Positions 41,401-54,794 of a DNA stretch of 64,000 nucleotides are shown piece after piece; position 1 is the stretch's first letter, and each line of letters opens with the position of its first letter. The notes under the pieces were generated by a model. It was not told the origin of the DNA. It searched no databases and was given only the letters and a program-made list of their open reading frames with translations. The DNA lies in NCBI GenBank assembly GCA_964016885.1, contig OZ024745.1, forward strand, positions 47,066,069 through 47,130,068. Reading direction: 5' to 3'. Both the position numbers and the translations under genes were made by a program. This stretch comes from Eledone cirrhosa (lineage: Eukaryota > Mollusca > Cephalopoda > Octopoda > Eledonidae).

Positions 41401-44351
41401 ACTGGGAGCATGTTATCATGACACCAGCACTACCACCTTACAGTGTGAACTGGGAGCATTTTATCATGACACCAGCACTACCACCTTACAGTGTCAACTA
41501 GGAGCATTTTATCATGACACCAGCACTACCACCTTACAGTGTGAACTGGGAGCATGTTATCATGACACCGGCACTACCACCTTACAGTGTGAACTGGGAA
41601 CATTTTATCATGACACCAGCACTACCACCTTACAGTGTGAACTAGGAGCATTTTATCATGACACCAGCACTACCACCTTACAGTGTGAACTAGGAGCATT
41701 TTATCATGACACCAGCACTACCACCTTACAGTGTGAACTGGGAGCATGTTATCATGACACCAGCACTACCACCTTACAGTGTGAACTGGGAGCATTTTAT
41801 CATGACACCAGCACTACCAGCTTACAGTGTCAACTAGGAGCATTTTCTCATGACACCAGCACTACCACCTTACAGTGTAAACTAGGAACATTTTATCATG
41901 ACACCAGCACTACCACCTTACAGTGTGAACTGGGAGCATGTTATCATGACACCAGCACTACCACCTTACAGTGTGAACTGGGAACATTTTATCATGACAC
42001 CAGCACTACCACCTTACAGTGTGAACTAGGAACATTTTATCATGACACCAGCACTACCACCTTACAGTGTGTACTGGGAGCATGTTATCATGACACCAAC
42101 ACTACCACCTTACAGTGTGAACTGGGAGCATTTTATCATGACACCAGCACTACCACCGTACAGTGCGTACTGGGAACATTTTATCATGACACCAGCACTA
42201 CCACCTTACAGTGTGAACTAGGAGCATTTTATCATGACACCAGCACTACCACCTTACAGTGTGTACTGGGAACATTTTATCATGACACCAGCACTACCAC
42301 CTTACAGTGTGTACTGGGAACATTTTATCATGACACCAGCACTACCACCTTACAGTGTGAACTGGGAGCATGTTATCATGACACCAGCACTACCACCTTA
42401 CAGTGTGAACTGGGAACATTTTATCATGACACCAGCACTACCACCTTACAGTGTGAACTAGGAGCATTTTATCATGACACCAGCACTACCACCTTACAGT
42501 GTGAACTAGGAGCATTTTATCATGACACCAGCACTACCACCTTACAGTATGAACTGGGAGCATGTTATCATGACACCAGCACTACCACCTTACAGTGTGT
42601 ACTGGGAACATTTTATCATGACACCAGCACTACCACCTGACAGTGTGAACTAGGAGCATGTTATCATGACACCAGCACTACCACCTTACAGTGTGAACTA
42701 GGAACATTTTATCATGACACCAGCACTACCACCTTACAGTGTGAACTAGGAGCATTTTATCATGACATCAGCACTACCACCTTACTGTGTGTACTGGGAA
42801 CATTTTATCATGACACCAGCACTACCACCTTACAGTGTGAACTAGGAACATTTTATCATGACACCAGCACTACCACCTTACAGTGTCAACTAGGAGCATT
42901 TTATCATGACACCAGCACTACCACCTTACAGTGTGTACTGGGAGCATGTTATCATGACACCAACACTACCACCTTACAGTGTGAACTGGGAGCATGTTAT
43001 CATGACACCAGCACTACCACCTTACAGTGTGTACTGGGAACATTTTATCATGACACCAGCACTACCACCTTACAGTGTGAACTGGGAACATTTTATCATG
43101 ACGCCAGCACTACCACCTTACAGTGTGAACTAGGAGCATTTTATCATGACACCAGCACTACCACCTTACAGTGTGAACTGGGAGCATGTTATCATGACAC
43201 CAGCACTACCACCTTACAGTGTGAACTAGGAACATTTTATCACAACACCAGCACTACCACCTTACAGTGTGAACTAGGAACATTTTATCATGACACCAGC
43301 ACTACCACCTTACAGTGTGAACTAGGAGCATTTTATCATGACACCAGCACTACCACCTTACTGTGTGTACTGGGAACATTTTATCATGACACCAGCACTA
43401 CCACCTTACAGTGTGAACTAGGAACATTTTATCATGACACCAGCACTACCACCTTACAGTGTGAACTGGGAGCATGTTATCATGACACCAGCACTACCAC
43501 CTTACAGTGTGAACTGGGAACATTTTATCATGACACCAGCACTACCACCTTACAGTGTGAACTAGGAACATTTTATCATGACACCAGCACTACCACCTTA
43601 CAGTGTGTACTGGGAGCATGTTATCATGACACCAACACTACCGCCTTACAGTGTGAACTGGGAGCATTTTATCATGACACCAGCACTACCACCGTACAGT
43701 GCGTACTGGGAACATTTTATCATGACACCAGCACTACCACCTTACAGTGTGTACTAGGAGCATTTTATCATGACACCAGCACTACCACCTTACAGTGTGT
43801 ACTGGGAAAATTTTATCATGACACTAGCACTACCACCTTACAGTGTGTACTGGGAACATTTTATCATGACACCAGCACTACCACCTTACAGTGTGAACTG
43901 GGAGCATGTTATCATGACACCAGCACTACCACCTTACAGTGTGAACTGGGAGCATTTTATCATGACACCAGCACTACCACCTTACAGTGTGTACTGGGAG
44001 CATTTTATCATGACACCAGCACTACCAGCTTACAGTGTCAACTAGGAGCATTTTCTCATGACACCAGCACTACCACCTTACAGTGTAAACTAGGAACATT
44101 TTATCATGACACCAGCACTACCACCTTATAGTGTGAACTGGGAGCATGTTATCATGACACCAGCACTACCACCTTACAGTGTGAACTAGGAGCATTTTAT
44201 CATGACACCAGCACTACAACCTTACAGTGTGAACTGGGAACATTTTATCATGACACCAGCACTACCACCTTACAGTGTGAACTAGGAGCATTTTATCATG
44301 ACACCAGCACTACCACCTTACAGTGTGTACTGGGAACATTTAATCATGACA
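38496..44351. repeat. Higher-order block B, copy 2 (122 monomers)
   Basis: This is a tandem copy of 32640-38495 with the same rare markers in the same order. After about 44351 it continues as a partial copy related to 41.3-43.1 kb (offset 3,024 bp) and then rearranges. I found no substitution between copies B1 and B2 at the diagnostic units compared, but did not align them base by base. Confidence 0.83.
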
Positions 44352-46231
44352 CCAGCACTACCACCTTACAGTGTGTACTGGGAGCATGTTATCATGTCAC
44401 CAGCACTACCACCTTACAGTGTGTACTGGGAGCATGTTATCATGACACCAGCACTACCACCTTACATTGTGAACTGGGAGCATTTTATCATGACACCAGC
44501 ACTACCACCTTACAGTGTCAACTAGGAGCATTTTATCATGACACCAGCACTACCACCTTACAGTGTGAACTGGGAGCATGTTATCATGACACCGGCACTA
44601 CCACCTTACAGTGTGAACTGGGAACATTTTATCATGACACCAGCACTACCACCTTACAGTGTGAACTAGGAGCATTTTATCATGACACCAGCACTACCAC
44701 CTTACAGTGTGAACTAGGAGCATTTTATCATGACACCAGCACTACCACCTTACAGTGTGAACTGGGAGCATGTTATCATGACACCAGCACTACCACCTTA
44801 CAGTGTGAACTGGGAGCATTTTATCATGACACCAGCACTACCAGCTTACAGTGTCAACTAGGAGCATTTTCTCATGACACCAGCACTACCACCTTACAGT
44901 GTAAACTAGGAACATTTTATCATGACACCAGCACTACCACCTTACAGTGTGAACTGGGAGCATGTTATCATGACACCAGCACTACCACCTTACAGTGTGA
45001 ACTGGGAACATTTTATCATGACACCAGCACTACCACCTTACAGTGTGAACTAGGAACATTTTATCATGACACCAGCACTACCACCTTACAGTGTGTACTG
45101 GGAGCATGTTATCATGACACCAACACTACCACCTTACAGTGTGAACTGGGAGCATTTTATCATGACACCAGCACTACCACCGTACAGTGCGTACTGGGAA
45201 CATTTTATCATGACACCAGCACTACCACCTTACAGTGTGAACTAGGAGCATTTTATCATGACACCAGCACTACCACCTTACAGTGTGAACTGGGAGCATT
45301 TTATCATGACACCAGCACTACCACCTTACAGTGTGTACTGGGAGCATTTTATCATGACACCAGCACTACCAGCTTACAGTGTCAACTAGGAGCATTTTCT
45401 CATGACACCAGCACTACCACCTTACAGTGTAAACTAGGAACATTTTATCATGACACCAGCACTACCACCTTACAGTGTGAACTGGGAGCATGTTATCATG
45501 ACACCAGCACTACCACCTTACAGTGTGAACTGGGAACATTTTATCATGACACCAGCACTACCACCTTACAGTGTGAACTAGGAGCATTTTATCATGACAC
45601 CAGCACTACCACCTTACAGTGTGAACTAGGAGCATTTTATCATGACACCAGCACTACCACCTTACAGTATGAACTGGGAGCATGTTATCATGACACCAGC
45701 ACTACCACCTTACAGTGTGTACTGGGAACATTTTATCATGACACCAGCACTACCACCTGACAGTGTGAACTAGGAGCATGTTATCATGACACCAGCACTA
45801 CCACCTTACAGTGTGAACTAGGAACATTTTATCATGACACCAGCACTACCACCTTACAGTGTGAACTAGGAGCATTTTATCATGACATCAGCACTACCAC
45901 CTTACTGTGTGTACTGGGAACATTTTATCATGACACCAGCACTACCACCTTACAGTGTGAACTAGGAACATTTTATCATGACACCAGCACTACCACCTTA
46001 CAGTGTCAACTAGGAGCATTTTATCATGACACCAGCACTACCACCTTACAGTGTGTACTGGGAGCATGTTATCATGACACCAACACTACCACCTTACAGT
46101 GTGAACTGGGAGCATGTTATCATGACACCAGCACTACCACCTTACAGTGTGTACTGGGAACATTTTATCATGACACCAGCACTACCACCTTACAGTGTGA
46201 ACTGGGAACATTTTATCATGACGCCAGCACT

Positions 46232-46241
46232 ACCACCCACC
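46232..46241. other. 4-bp insertion at a higher-order junction
   Basis: ACCACCCACCTTACAG replaces ACCACCTTACAG, a duplication of CCAC or CACC. It shifts array phase by +4. Sequence to the left matches the 37.0-37.25 kb type block. Sequence to the right is a different variant series, so the insertion marks a breakpoint between domains. Confidence 0.85.
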
Positions 46242-46849
46242 TTACAGTGCGTACTGGGAACATTTAATCATGACACCAGCACTACCACCTTACAGTGTGA
46301 ACTAGGAGCATTTTATCATGACACCAGCACTACCACCTTACAGTGTGTACTGGGAACATTTCATCATGACACCAGCACTACCACCTTACAGTGTGAACTG
46401 GTAGCATTTTATCATGACACCAGCACTACCACCTTACAGTGTAAACTAGGAGCATTTTATCATGACACCAGCACTACCACCTTACAGTGTTAACTAGGAG
46501 CATTTTATCATGACACCAGCACTACCACCTTACAGTGTGAACTGGGAACATTTTATCATGACACCAGCACTACCACCTTACAGTGTCAACTAGGAGCATT
46601 TTATCATGACACCAGCACTACCACCTTACAGTGTCAACTAGGAGCATTTTATCATGACACCAGCACTACCACCTTACAGTGTCAACTAGGAGCATTTTAT
46701 CATGACACCAGCACTACCACCTTACAGTGTGAACTGGGAACATTTTATCATGACACCAGCACTACCACCTTACAGTGTCAACTAGGAGCATTTTATCATG
46801 ACACCAACACTACCACCTTACAGTGTGAACTAGGAGCATTTTATCATGA

Positions 46850-48110
46850 CACCAGCACTACCACCTTACAGTGTGAACTGGGAGCATTTTATCATGACAC
46901 CAGCACTACCACCTTACAGTGTCAACTAGGAGCATTTTATCATGACACCAGCACTACCACCTTACAGTGTCAACTAGGAGCATTTTATCATGACACCAGC
47001 ACTACCACCTTACAGTGTCAACTAGGAGCATTTTATCATGACACCAGCACTACCACCTTACAGTGTGAACTAGGAGCATTTTATCATGACACCAGCACTA
47101 CCACCTTACAGTGTGAACTGGGAACATTTTATCATAACACCAGAACTACCACATTACAGTGTGAACTAGGAGCATTTCATCATGACACCAGCACTACCAC
47201 CTTACAGTGTGAACTAGGAACATTTTATCATGACACCAGCACTACCACCTTACAGTGTATACTGGGAGCATGTTATCATGACACCAGCACTACCACCTTA
47301 CAGTGTGAACTAGGAGCATTTTATCATGACACCAGCACTACCACCTTACAGTGTGAACTAGAAGCATGTTATCATGACACTAGCACTACCACCTTACAGT
47401 GTGTACTGGGAACATTTTATCATGACACCAGCACTACCACCTTACAGTGTGAACTGGGAGCATTTTATCATGACACCAGCGCTACCACCTTACAGTGTGT
47501 ACTGGGAACATTTTATCATGACACCAGCACTACCACCTTACAGTGTGTACTGGGAACATTTTATCATGACACCAGCACTAACACCTTACAGTGTGTACTG
47601 GGAACATTTTATCATGACACCAGCACTACCACCTTGCAGTGTGAACTGGGAGCATTTTATCATGACACCAGCACTACCACCTTACAGTGTGAACTGGGAG
47701 CATTTTATCATGACACCAGCACTACCACCTTACAGTGTGTACTGGGAACATTTTATCATGACACCAGCACTACCACCTTACAGTGTGAAGTAGGAGCATT
47801 TTATCATGACACCAGCACTACCACCTTACAGTGTGAACTAGGAGCATTTTATCATGACACCAGCACTACCACCTTACAGTGTGAACTAGGAGCATGTTAT
47901 CATGACACCAGCACTACCACCTTACAGTGTGTACTGGGAATATTTTATCATGACACCAGCACTACCACCTTACAGTGTGAACTGGGAGCATGTTATCATG
48001 ACACCAACACTACCACCTTACAGTGTGAACTGGGAGCATTTTATCATGACACCAGCACTACCACCTTACAGTGTGTACTGGGAACATTTTATCATGACAC
48101 CAGCACTACC
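46850..48110. repeat. Duplicated block C, copy 1
   Basis: Markers here recur about 4.13 kb downstream: ACCACATTACAG (about 47149), GCATTTCATCATG (about 47172), the TAGAAGCATG plus GACACTAGC pair (about 47359-47386), CCAGCGCTACC (about 47477) and CACCTTGCAGTG (about 47632). The offset is 4,127 bp (86 monomers minus the 1-bp deletion) at first. It becomes 4,367 bp after five extra monomers in the downstream copy. Confidence 0.75.
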
Positions 48111-49752
48111 ACCTTACAGTGTGAACTAGGAGCATTTTATCATGACACCAGCACTACCACCTTACAGTGTGTACTGGGAGCATTTTATCATGACACCAGC
48201 ACTACCACCTTACAGTGTGAACTGGGAACATTTTATCATGACACCAGCACTACCACCTTACAGTGTGTACTGGGAACATTTTATCATGACACCAGCACTA
48301 CCACCTTACAGTGTGTACTGGGAACATTTTATCATGACACCAGCACTACCACCTTACAGTGTGAACTAGGAGCATTTTATCATGACACCAGCACTACCAC
48401 CTTACAGTGTGTACTGGGAGCATTTTATCATGACACCAGCACTACAACCTTACAGTGTCAACTAGGAGCATTTTCTCATGACACCAGCACTACCACCTTA
48501 CAGTGTGAACTAGGAACATTTTATCATGACACCAGCACTACCACCTTACAGTGTGAAGTGGGAACATGTTATCATGACACCAGCACTACCACCTTACAGT
48601 GTGAACTAGGAGCATTTTATCATGACACCAGCACTACCACCTTACAGTGTGAACTGGGAACATTTTATCATGACACCAGCACTACCACATTACAGTGTGA
48701 ACTGGGAGCATTTTATCATGACACCAGCACTACCACCTTACAGTGTGTACTGGGAACATTTTATCATGACACCAGCACTACCACCTTACAGTGTGAACTG
48801 GGAACATTTTATCATGACACCAGCACTACCACCTTACAGTGTGTACTGGGAACATTTTATCATGACACCAGCACTACCACCTTACAGTGTGAACTAGGAG
48901 CATGTTATCATGACACCAGCACTACCACCTTACAGTGTGTACTGGGAGCATGTTATCATGACACCAGCACTACCACCTTACAGTGTGTACTGGGAGCATT
49001 TTATCATGACACCAGCACTACCACCTTACAGTGTGAACTAGGAGCATTTTATCATGACACCAGCACTACCACCTTACAGTGTGAACTAGGAGCATGTTAT
49101 CATGACACCAGCACTACCACCTTACAGTGTGAACTAGAAGCATTTTATCATGACACCAGCACTACCACCTTACAGTGTGAACTAGGAGCATGTTATCATG
49201 ACACCAGCACTACCACCTTACAGTGTGAACTAGAAGCATTTTATCATGACACCAGCACTACCACCTTACAGTGTGTACTGGGAGCATTTTATCATGACAC
49301 CAGCACTACCACCTTACAGTGTGAACTAGGAGGATTTTATCATGACACCAGCACTACCACCTTACAGTGTGAACTAGGAGCATTTTATCATGACACCAGC
49401 ACTACCACCTTACAGTGTGTACTGGGAGCATTTTATCATGACACCAGCACTACCACCTTACAGTGTGAACTGGGAACATTTTATCATGACACCAGCACTA
49501 CCACCTTACAGTGTGTACTGGGAACATTTTATCATGACACCAGCACTACCACCTTACAGTGTGTACTGGGAACATTTTATCATGACACCAGCACTACCAC
49601 CTTACAGTGTGTACTGGGAGCATTTTATCATGACACCAGCACTACCACCTTACAGTGTCAACTAGGAGCATTTTCTCATGACACCAGCACTACCACCTTA
49701 CAGTGTGAACTAGGAACATTTTATCATGAAACCAGCACTACCACCTTACAGT

Positions 49753-50280
49753 GTGAACTGGGAACATTTTATCATGACACCAGCACTACCACCTTACAGT
49801 GTGAACTGGGAACATTTTATCATGACACCAGCACTACCACCTTACAGTGTGAACTGGGAACATTTTATCATGACACCAGCACTACCACCTTACAGTGTGA
49901 ACTGGGAATATTTTATCATGACACAAGCACTACCACCTTACAGTGTGAACTGGGAACATTTTATCATGACACCAGCACTACCACCTTACAGTGTGAACTG
50001 GGAACATTTTATCATGACACCAGCACTACCACCTTACAGTGTGAACTGGGAACATTTTATCATGACACCAGCACTACCACCTTACAGTGTGAACTGGGAA
50101 CATTTTATCATGACACCAGCACTACCACCTTACAGTGTGAACTGGGAACATTTTATCATGACACCAGCACTACCACCTTACAGTGTGAACTGGGAACATT
50201 TTATCATGACACCAGCACTACCACCTTACAGTGTGAACTGGGAACATTTTATCATGACACCAGCACTACCACCTTACAGT
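49753..50280. repeat. Homogeneous run of 11 identical-type monomers
   Basis: Eleven consecutive units carry the same GAACTGGGAACAT variant block, with only isolated changes (GGAATAT near 49897, ACACAAGC near 49921). Elsewhere neighbouring monomers usually differ in type. The run gives the longest MTPALPPYSVNWEHFI frame (49726-50289, 187 codons) because no CTAGG unit interrupts it. It suggests local monomer-by-monomer expansion or slippage. Confidence 0.85.
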
Positions 50281-50373
50281 GTCAACTAGGAGCATTTTAT
50301 CATGACACCAGCACTACCACCTTACAGTGTCAACTAGGAGCATTTTATCATGACACCAGCACTACCACCTTAC

Positions 50374-50381
50374 AGTGAAAC
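50374..50381. other. 1-bp deletion in the array
   Basis: ACAGTGAAACTAGG replaces the 15-base ACAGTGTGAACTAGG (or its GTCAAC variant), shifting phase by -1 and ending the 914-codon frame. It lies two monomers after the homogeneous 11-unit run. Confidence 0.85.
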
Positions 50382-50979
50382 TAGGAGCATTTTATCATGA
50401 CACCAGCACTACCACCTTACAGTGTGAACTGGGAACGTTTTATCATGACACCAGCACTACCACCTTACAGTGTCAACTAGGAGCATTTTATCATGACACC
50501 AGCACTACCACCTTACAGTGTGAACTGGGAGCATTTTATCATGACACCAGCACTACCACCTTACAGTGTGAACTGGGAGCATTTTATCATGACACCAGCA
50601 CTACCACCTTACAGTGTTAACTGGGAGCATTTTATCATGACACCAGCACTACCACCTTACAGTCTGAACTAGGAGCATTTTATCATGACACCAGCACTAC
50701 CACCTTACAGTGTGAACTGGGAGCATTTTATCATGACACCAGCACTACCACCTTACAGTGTGAACTGGGAGCATTTTATCATGACACCAGCACTACCACC
50801 TTACAGTGTGAACTGGGAGCATTTTATCATGACACCAGCACTACCACCTTACAGTGTGAACTAGGAGCATGTTATCATGACACCAGCACTACCACCTTAC
50901 AGTGTGAACTGGGAGCATTTTATCATGACACCAGCACTACCACCTTACAGTGTGAACTGGGAACATTTTATCATGACAC

Positions 50980-52480
50980 CAGCACTACCACCTTACAGTG
51001 TCAACTAGGAGCATTTTATCATGACACCAGCACTACCACCTTACAGTGTGAACTGGGAGCATGTTATCATGACACCAGCACTACTACCTTACAGTGTCAA
51101 CTAGGAGCATTTTATCATGACACCAGCCCTACCACCTTACAGTGTCAACTAGGAGCATTTTATCATGACACCAGCACTACCACCTTACAGTGTGAACTAG
51201 GAGCATTTTATCATGACACCAGCACTACCACCTTACAGTGTGAACTGGGAACATTTTATCATGACACCAGCACTACCACATTACAGTGTGAACTAGGAGC
51301 ATTTCATCATGACACCAGCACTACCACCTTACAGTGTGAACTAGGAACATTTTATCATGACACCAGCACCACCACCTTACAGTGTGTACTGGGAGCATGT
51401 TATCATGACACCAGCACTACCACCTTACAGTGTGAACTAGGAGCATTTTATCATGACACCAGCACTACCACCTTACAGTGTGAAATAGAAGCATGTTATC
51501 ATGACACTAGCACTACCACCTTACAGTGTGTACTGGGAACATTTTATCATGACACCAGCACTACCACCTTACAGTGTGAACTGGGAGCATTTTATCATGA
51601 CACCAGCGCTACCACCTTACAGTGTGTACTGGGAACATTTTATCATGACACCAGCACTACCACCTTACAGTGTGTACTGGGAACATTTTATCATGACACC
51701 AGCACTACCACCTTACAGTGTGAACTAGGAGCATTTTATCATGACACCAGCACTACCACCTTACAGTGTGTACTGGTAGCAATTCATCATGACACCAGCA
51801 CTACCACCTTACTGTGTGAACTGGGAACATTTTATCATGACACCAGCACTACCACCTTACAGTGTGTACTGGGAACATTTTATCATGACACCAGCACTAC
51901 CACCTTACAGTGTGTACTGGGAACATTTTATCATGACACAAGCACTAACACCTTACAGTGTGTACTGGGAACATTTTATCATGACACCAGCACTACCACC
52001 TTGCAGTGTGAACTGGGAGCATTTTATCATGACACCAGCACTACCACCTTACAGTGTGAACTGGGAGCATTTTATCATGACACCAGCACTACCACCTTAC
52101 AGTGTGTACTGGGAACATTTTATCATGACACCAGCACTACCACCTTACAGTGTGAAGTAGGAGCATTTTATCATGACACCAGCACTACCACCTTACAGTG
52201 TGAACTAGGAGCATTTTATCATGACACCAGCACTACCACCTTACAGTGTGAACTAGGAGCATGTTATCATGACACCAGCACTACCACCTTACAGTGTGTA
52301 CTGGGAACATTTTATCATGACACCAGCACTACCACCTTACAGTGTGAACTGGGAGCATGTTATCATGACACCAACACTACCACCTTACAGTGTGAACTGG
52401 GAGCATTTTATCATGACACCAGCACTACCACCTTACAGTGTGTACTGGGAACATTTTATCATGACACCAGCACTACCACC
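50980..52480. repeat. Duplicated block C, copy 2
   Basis: It carries the markers of 46850-48110 in the same order: ACCACATTACAG (about 51277), GCATTTCATCATG (about 51299), TAGAAGCATG with GACACTAGC (about 51487-51512), CCAGCGCTACC (about 51604) and CACCTTGCAGTG (about 51999). About five additional monomers lie near 51720-51960. Similarity fades after about 52480. Confidence 0.72.
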
Positions 52481-52863
52481 TTACAGTGTGAAGTGGGAGC
52501 ATGTTATCATGACACCAGCACTACCACCTTACAGTGTGAACTAGGAGCATTTTATCATGACACCAGCACTACCACCTTACAGTGTGAACTGGGAACATTT
52601 TATCATGACACCAGCACTACCACATTACAGTGTGAACTGGGAGCATTTTATCATGACACCAGCACTACCACCTTACAGTGTGAACTGGGAGCATTTTATC
52701 ATGACACCAGCACTACCACCTTACAGTGTGTACTGGGAACATTTTATCATGACACCAGCAGTACCACCTTACAGTGTGAACTAGGAGCATTTTATCATGA
52801 CACCAGCACTACCACCTTACAGTGTGTACTGGGAGCATTTTATCATGACACCAGCACTACCAC

Positions 52864-52872
52864 CTTAGTGTG
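52864..52872. other. 2-bp deletion in the array
   Basis: CACCTTAGTGTGAAC replaces CACCTTACAGTGTGAAC, a loss of CA that shifts phase by -2 and switches which repeated frame is open across the junction. Confidence 0.88.
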
Positions 52873-54506
52873 AACTGGGAACATTTTATCATGACACCAG
52901 CACTACCACCTTACAGTGTGTACTGGGAACATTTTATCATGACACCAGCACTACCACCTTACAGTGTGAACTGGGAACATTTTATCATGACACCAGCACT
53001 ACCACCTTACAGTGTGTACTGGGAGCATTTTATCATGACACCAGCACTACCACCTTACAGTGTGTACTGGGAACATTTTATCATGACACCAGCACTACCA
53101 CCTTACAGTGTGAACTGGGAGCATTTTATCATGACACCAGCACTACCACCTTACAGTGTGTACTGGGAACATTTTATCATGACACCAGCAGTACCACCTT
53201 ACAGTGTGTACTGGGAACATTTTATCATGACACCAGCACTACCACCTTACAGTGTGTACTGGGAGCATTTTATCATGACACCAGCACTACCACCTTACAG
53301 TGTGAACTAGGAGCATGTTATCATGACACCAGCACTACCACCTTACAGTGTGAACTAGGAGCATGTTATCATGACACCAGCACTACCACCTTACAGTGTG
53401 AACTGGGAGCATGTTATCATGACACCAGCACTACCACCTTACAGTGTGAACTGGGAGCATGTTATCATGACACCAGCACTACCACCTTACAATGTGTACT
53501 GGGAGCATGTTATCATGACACCAGCACTACCACCTTACAGTGTGAACTAGGAGCATTTTATCATGACACCAGCACTACCACCTTACAGTGTGTACTGGGA
53601 GCATTTTATCATGACACCAGCACTACCACCTTACAGTGTGAACTAGGAGCATGTTATCATGACACCAGCACTACCACCTTACAGTGTGAACTAGGAGCAT
53701 GTTATCATGACACCAGCACTACCACCTTACAGTGTGTACTGGGAGCATGTTATCATGACACCAGCACTACAACCTTACAGTGTGTACTGGGAGCATTTTA
53801 TCATGACACCAGCACTACCACCTTACAGTGTGAACTAGGAGCATTTTATCATGACACCAGCACTACCACCTTACAGTGTGAACAAGGAGCATGTTATCAT
53901 GACACCAGCACTACCACCTTACAGTGTGAACTAGGAACATCTTATCATGACACCAGCACTACCACCTTACAGTGTGAACTAGGAGCATTTTATCATGACA
54001 CCAGCACTACCACCTTACAGTGTGTACTGGGAGCATTTTATCATGACACCAGCACTACCACCTTACAGTGTGAACTAGAAGCATTTTATCATGACACCAG
54101 CACTACCACCTTACAGTGTGAACTAGGAACATCTTATCATGACACCAGCACTACCACCTTACAGTGTGAACTAGGAGCATTTTATCATGACACCAGCACT
54201 ACCACCTTACAGTGTGTACTGGGAGCATTTTATCATGACACCAGCACTACCACCTTACAGTGTGAACTGGGAACATTTTATCATGACACCAGCACTAACA
54301 CCTTACAGTGTGAACTAGGAGCATTTTATCATGACACCAGCACTACCACCTTACAGTGTGAACTGGGAACATTTTATCATGACACCAGCACTACCACCTT
54401 ACAGTGTGAACTAGGAGCATTTTATCATGACACCAGCACTACCACCTTACAGTGTGAACTGGGAACATTTTATCATGACACCAGCACTACCACCTTACAG
54501 TGTGAA

Positions 54507-54794
54507 CTGGGAACATTTTATCATGACACCAGCACTAACTCCTTACAGTGTTAACTAGAAGCATTTTATCATGACACCAGCACTACCACCTTACAGTGTT
54601 AACTAGAAGCATGTTATCATGACACCAGCACTACCACCTTACAGTGTGAACTGGGAACATTTTATCATGACACCAGCACTAACTCCTTACAGTGTTAACT
54701 AGAAGCATTTTATCATGACACCAGCACTACCACCTTACAGTGTTAACTAGAAGCATGTTATCATGACACCAGCACTACCACCTTACAGTGTGAA
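54507..54794. repeat. 144-bp trimer tandem duplication
   Basis: Three monomers with unusual variants (CACTAACTCC, then two units with GTTAACTAGAAGCAT) occur twice in a row, 144 bp apart (for example at about 54534 and 54678). The GTTAAC change creates a TAA in the otherwise open frame, so the duplicated trimer closes that frame four times in about 200 bp. Confidence 0.85.

Larger units (their letters stand above)
25686..46235. repeat. Domain with about 3-kb higher-order periodicity
   Basis: A marker run of variant monomers (the unit with CACCAACAC followed by a GACGCCAGC unit four monomers on) recurs with its first ATG at 26442, 27930, 31242, 34026, 37050, 39882, 42906 and 46026. The spacings are 31, 69, 58, 63, 59, 63 and 65 monomers, giving an irregular higher-order period near 3 kb. 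Much of the content resembles the 11.5-14.4 kb part of block A, so this domain probably grew from the end of that block. Confidence 0.8.
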
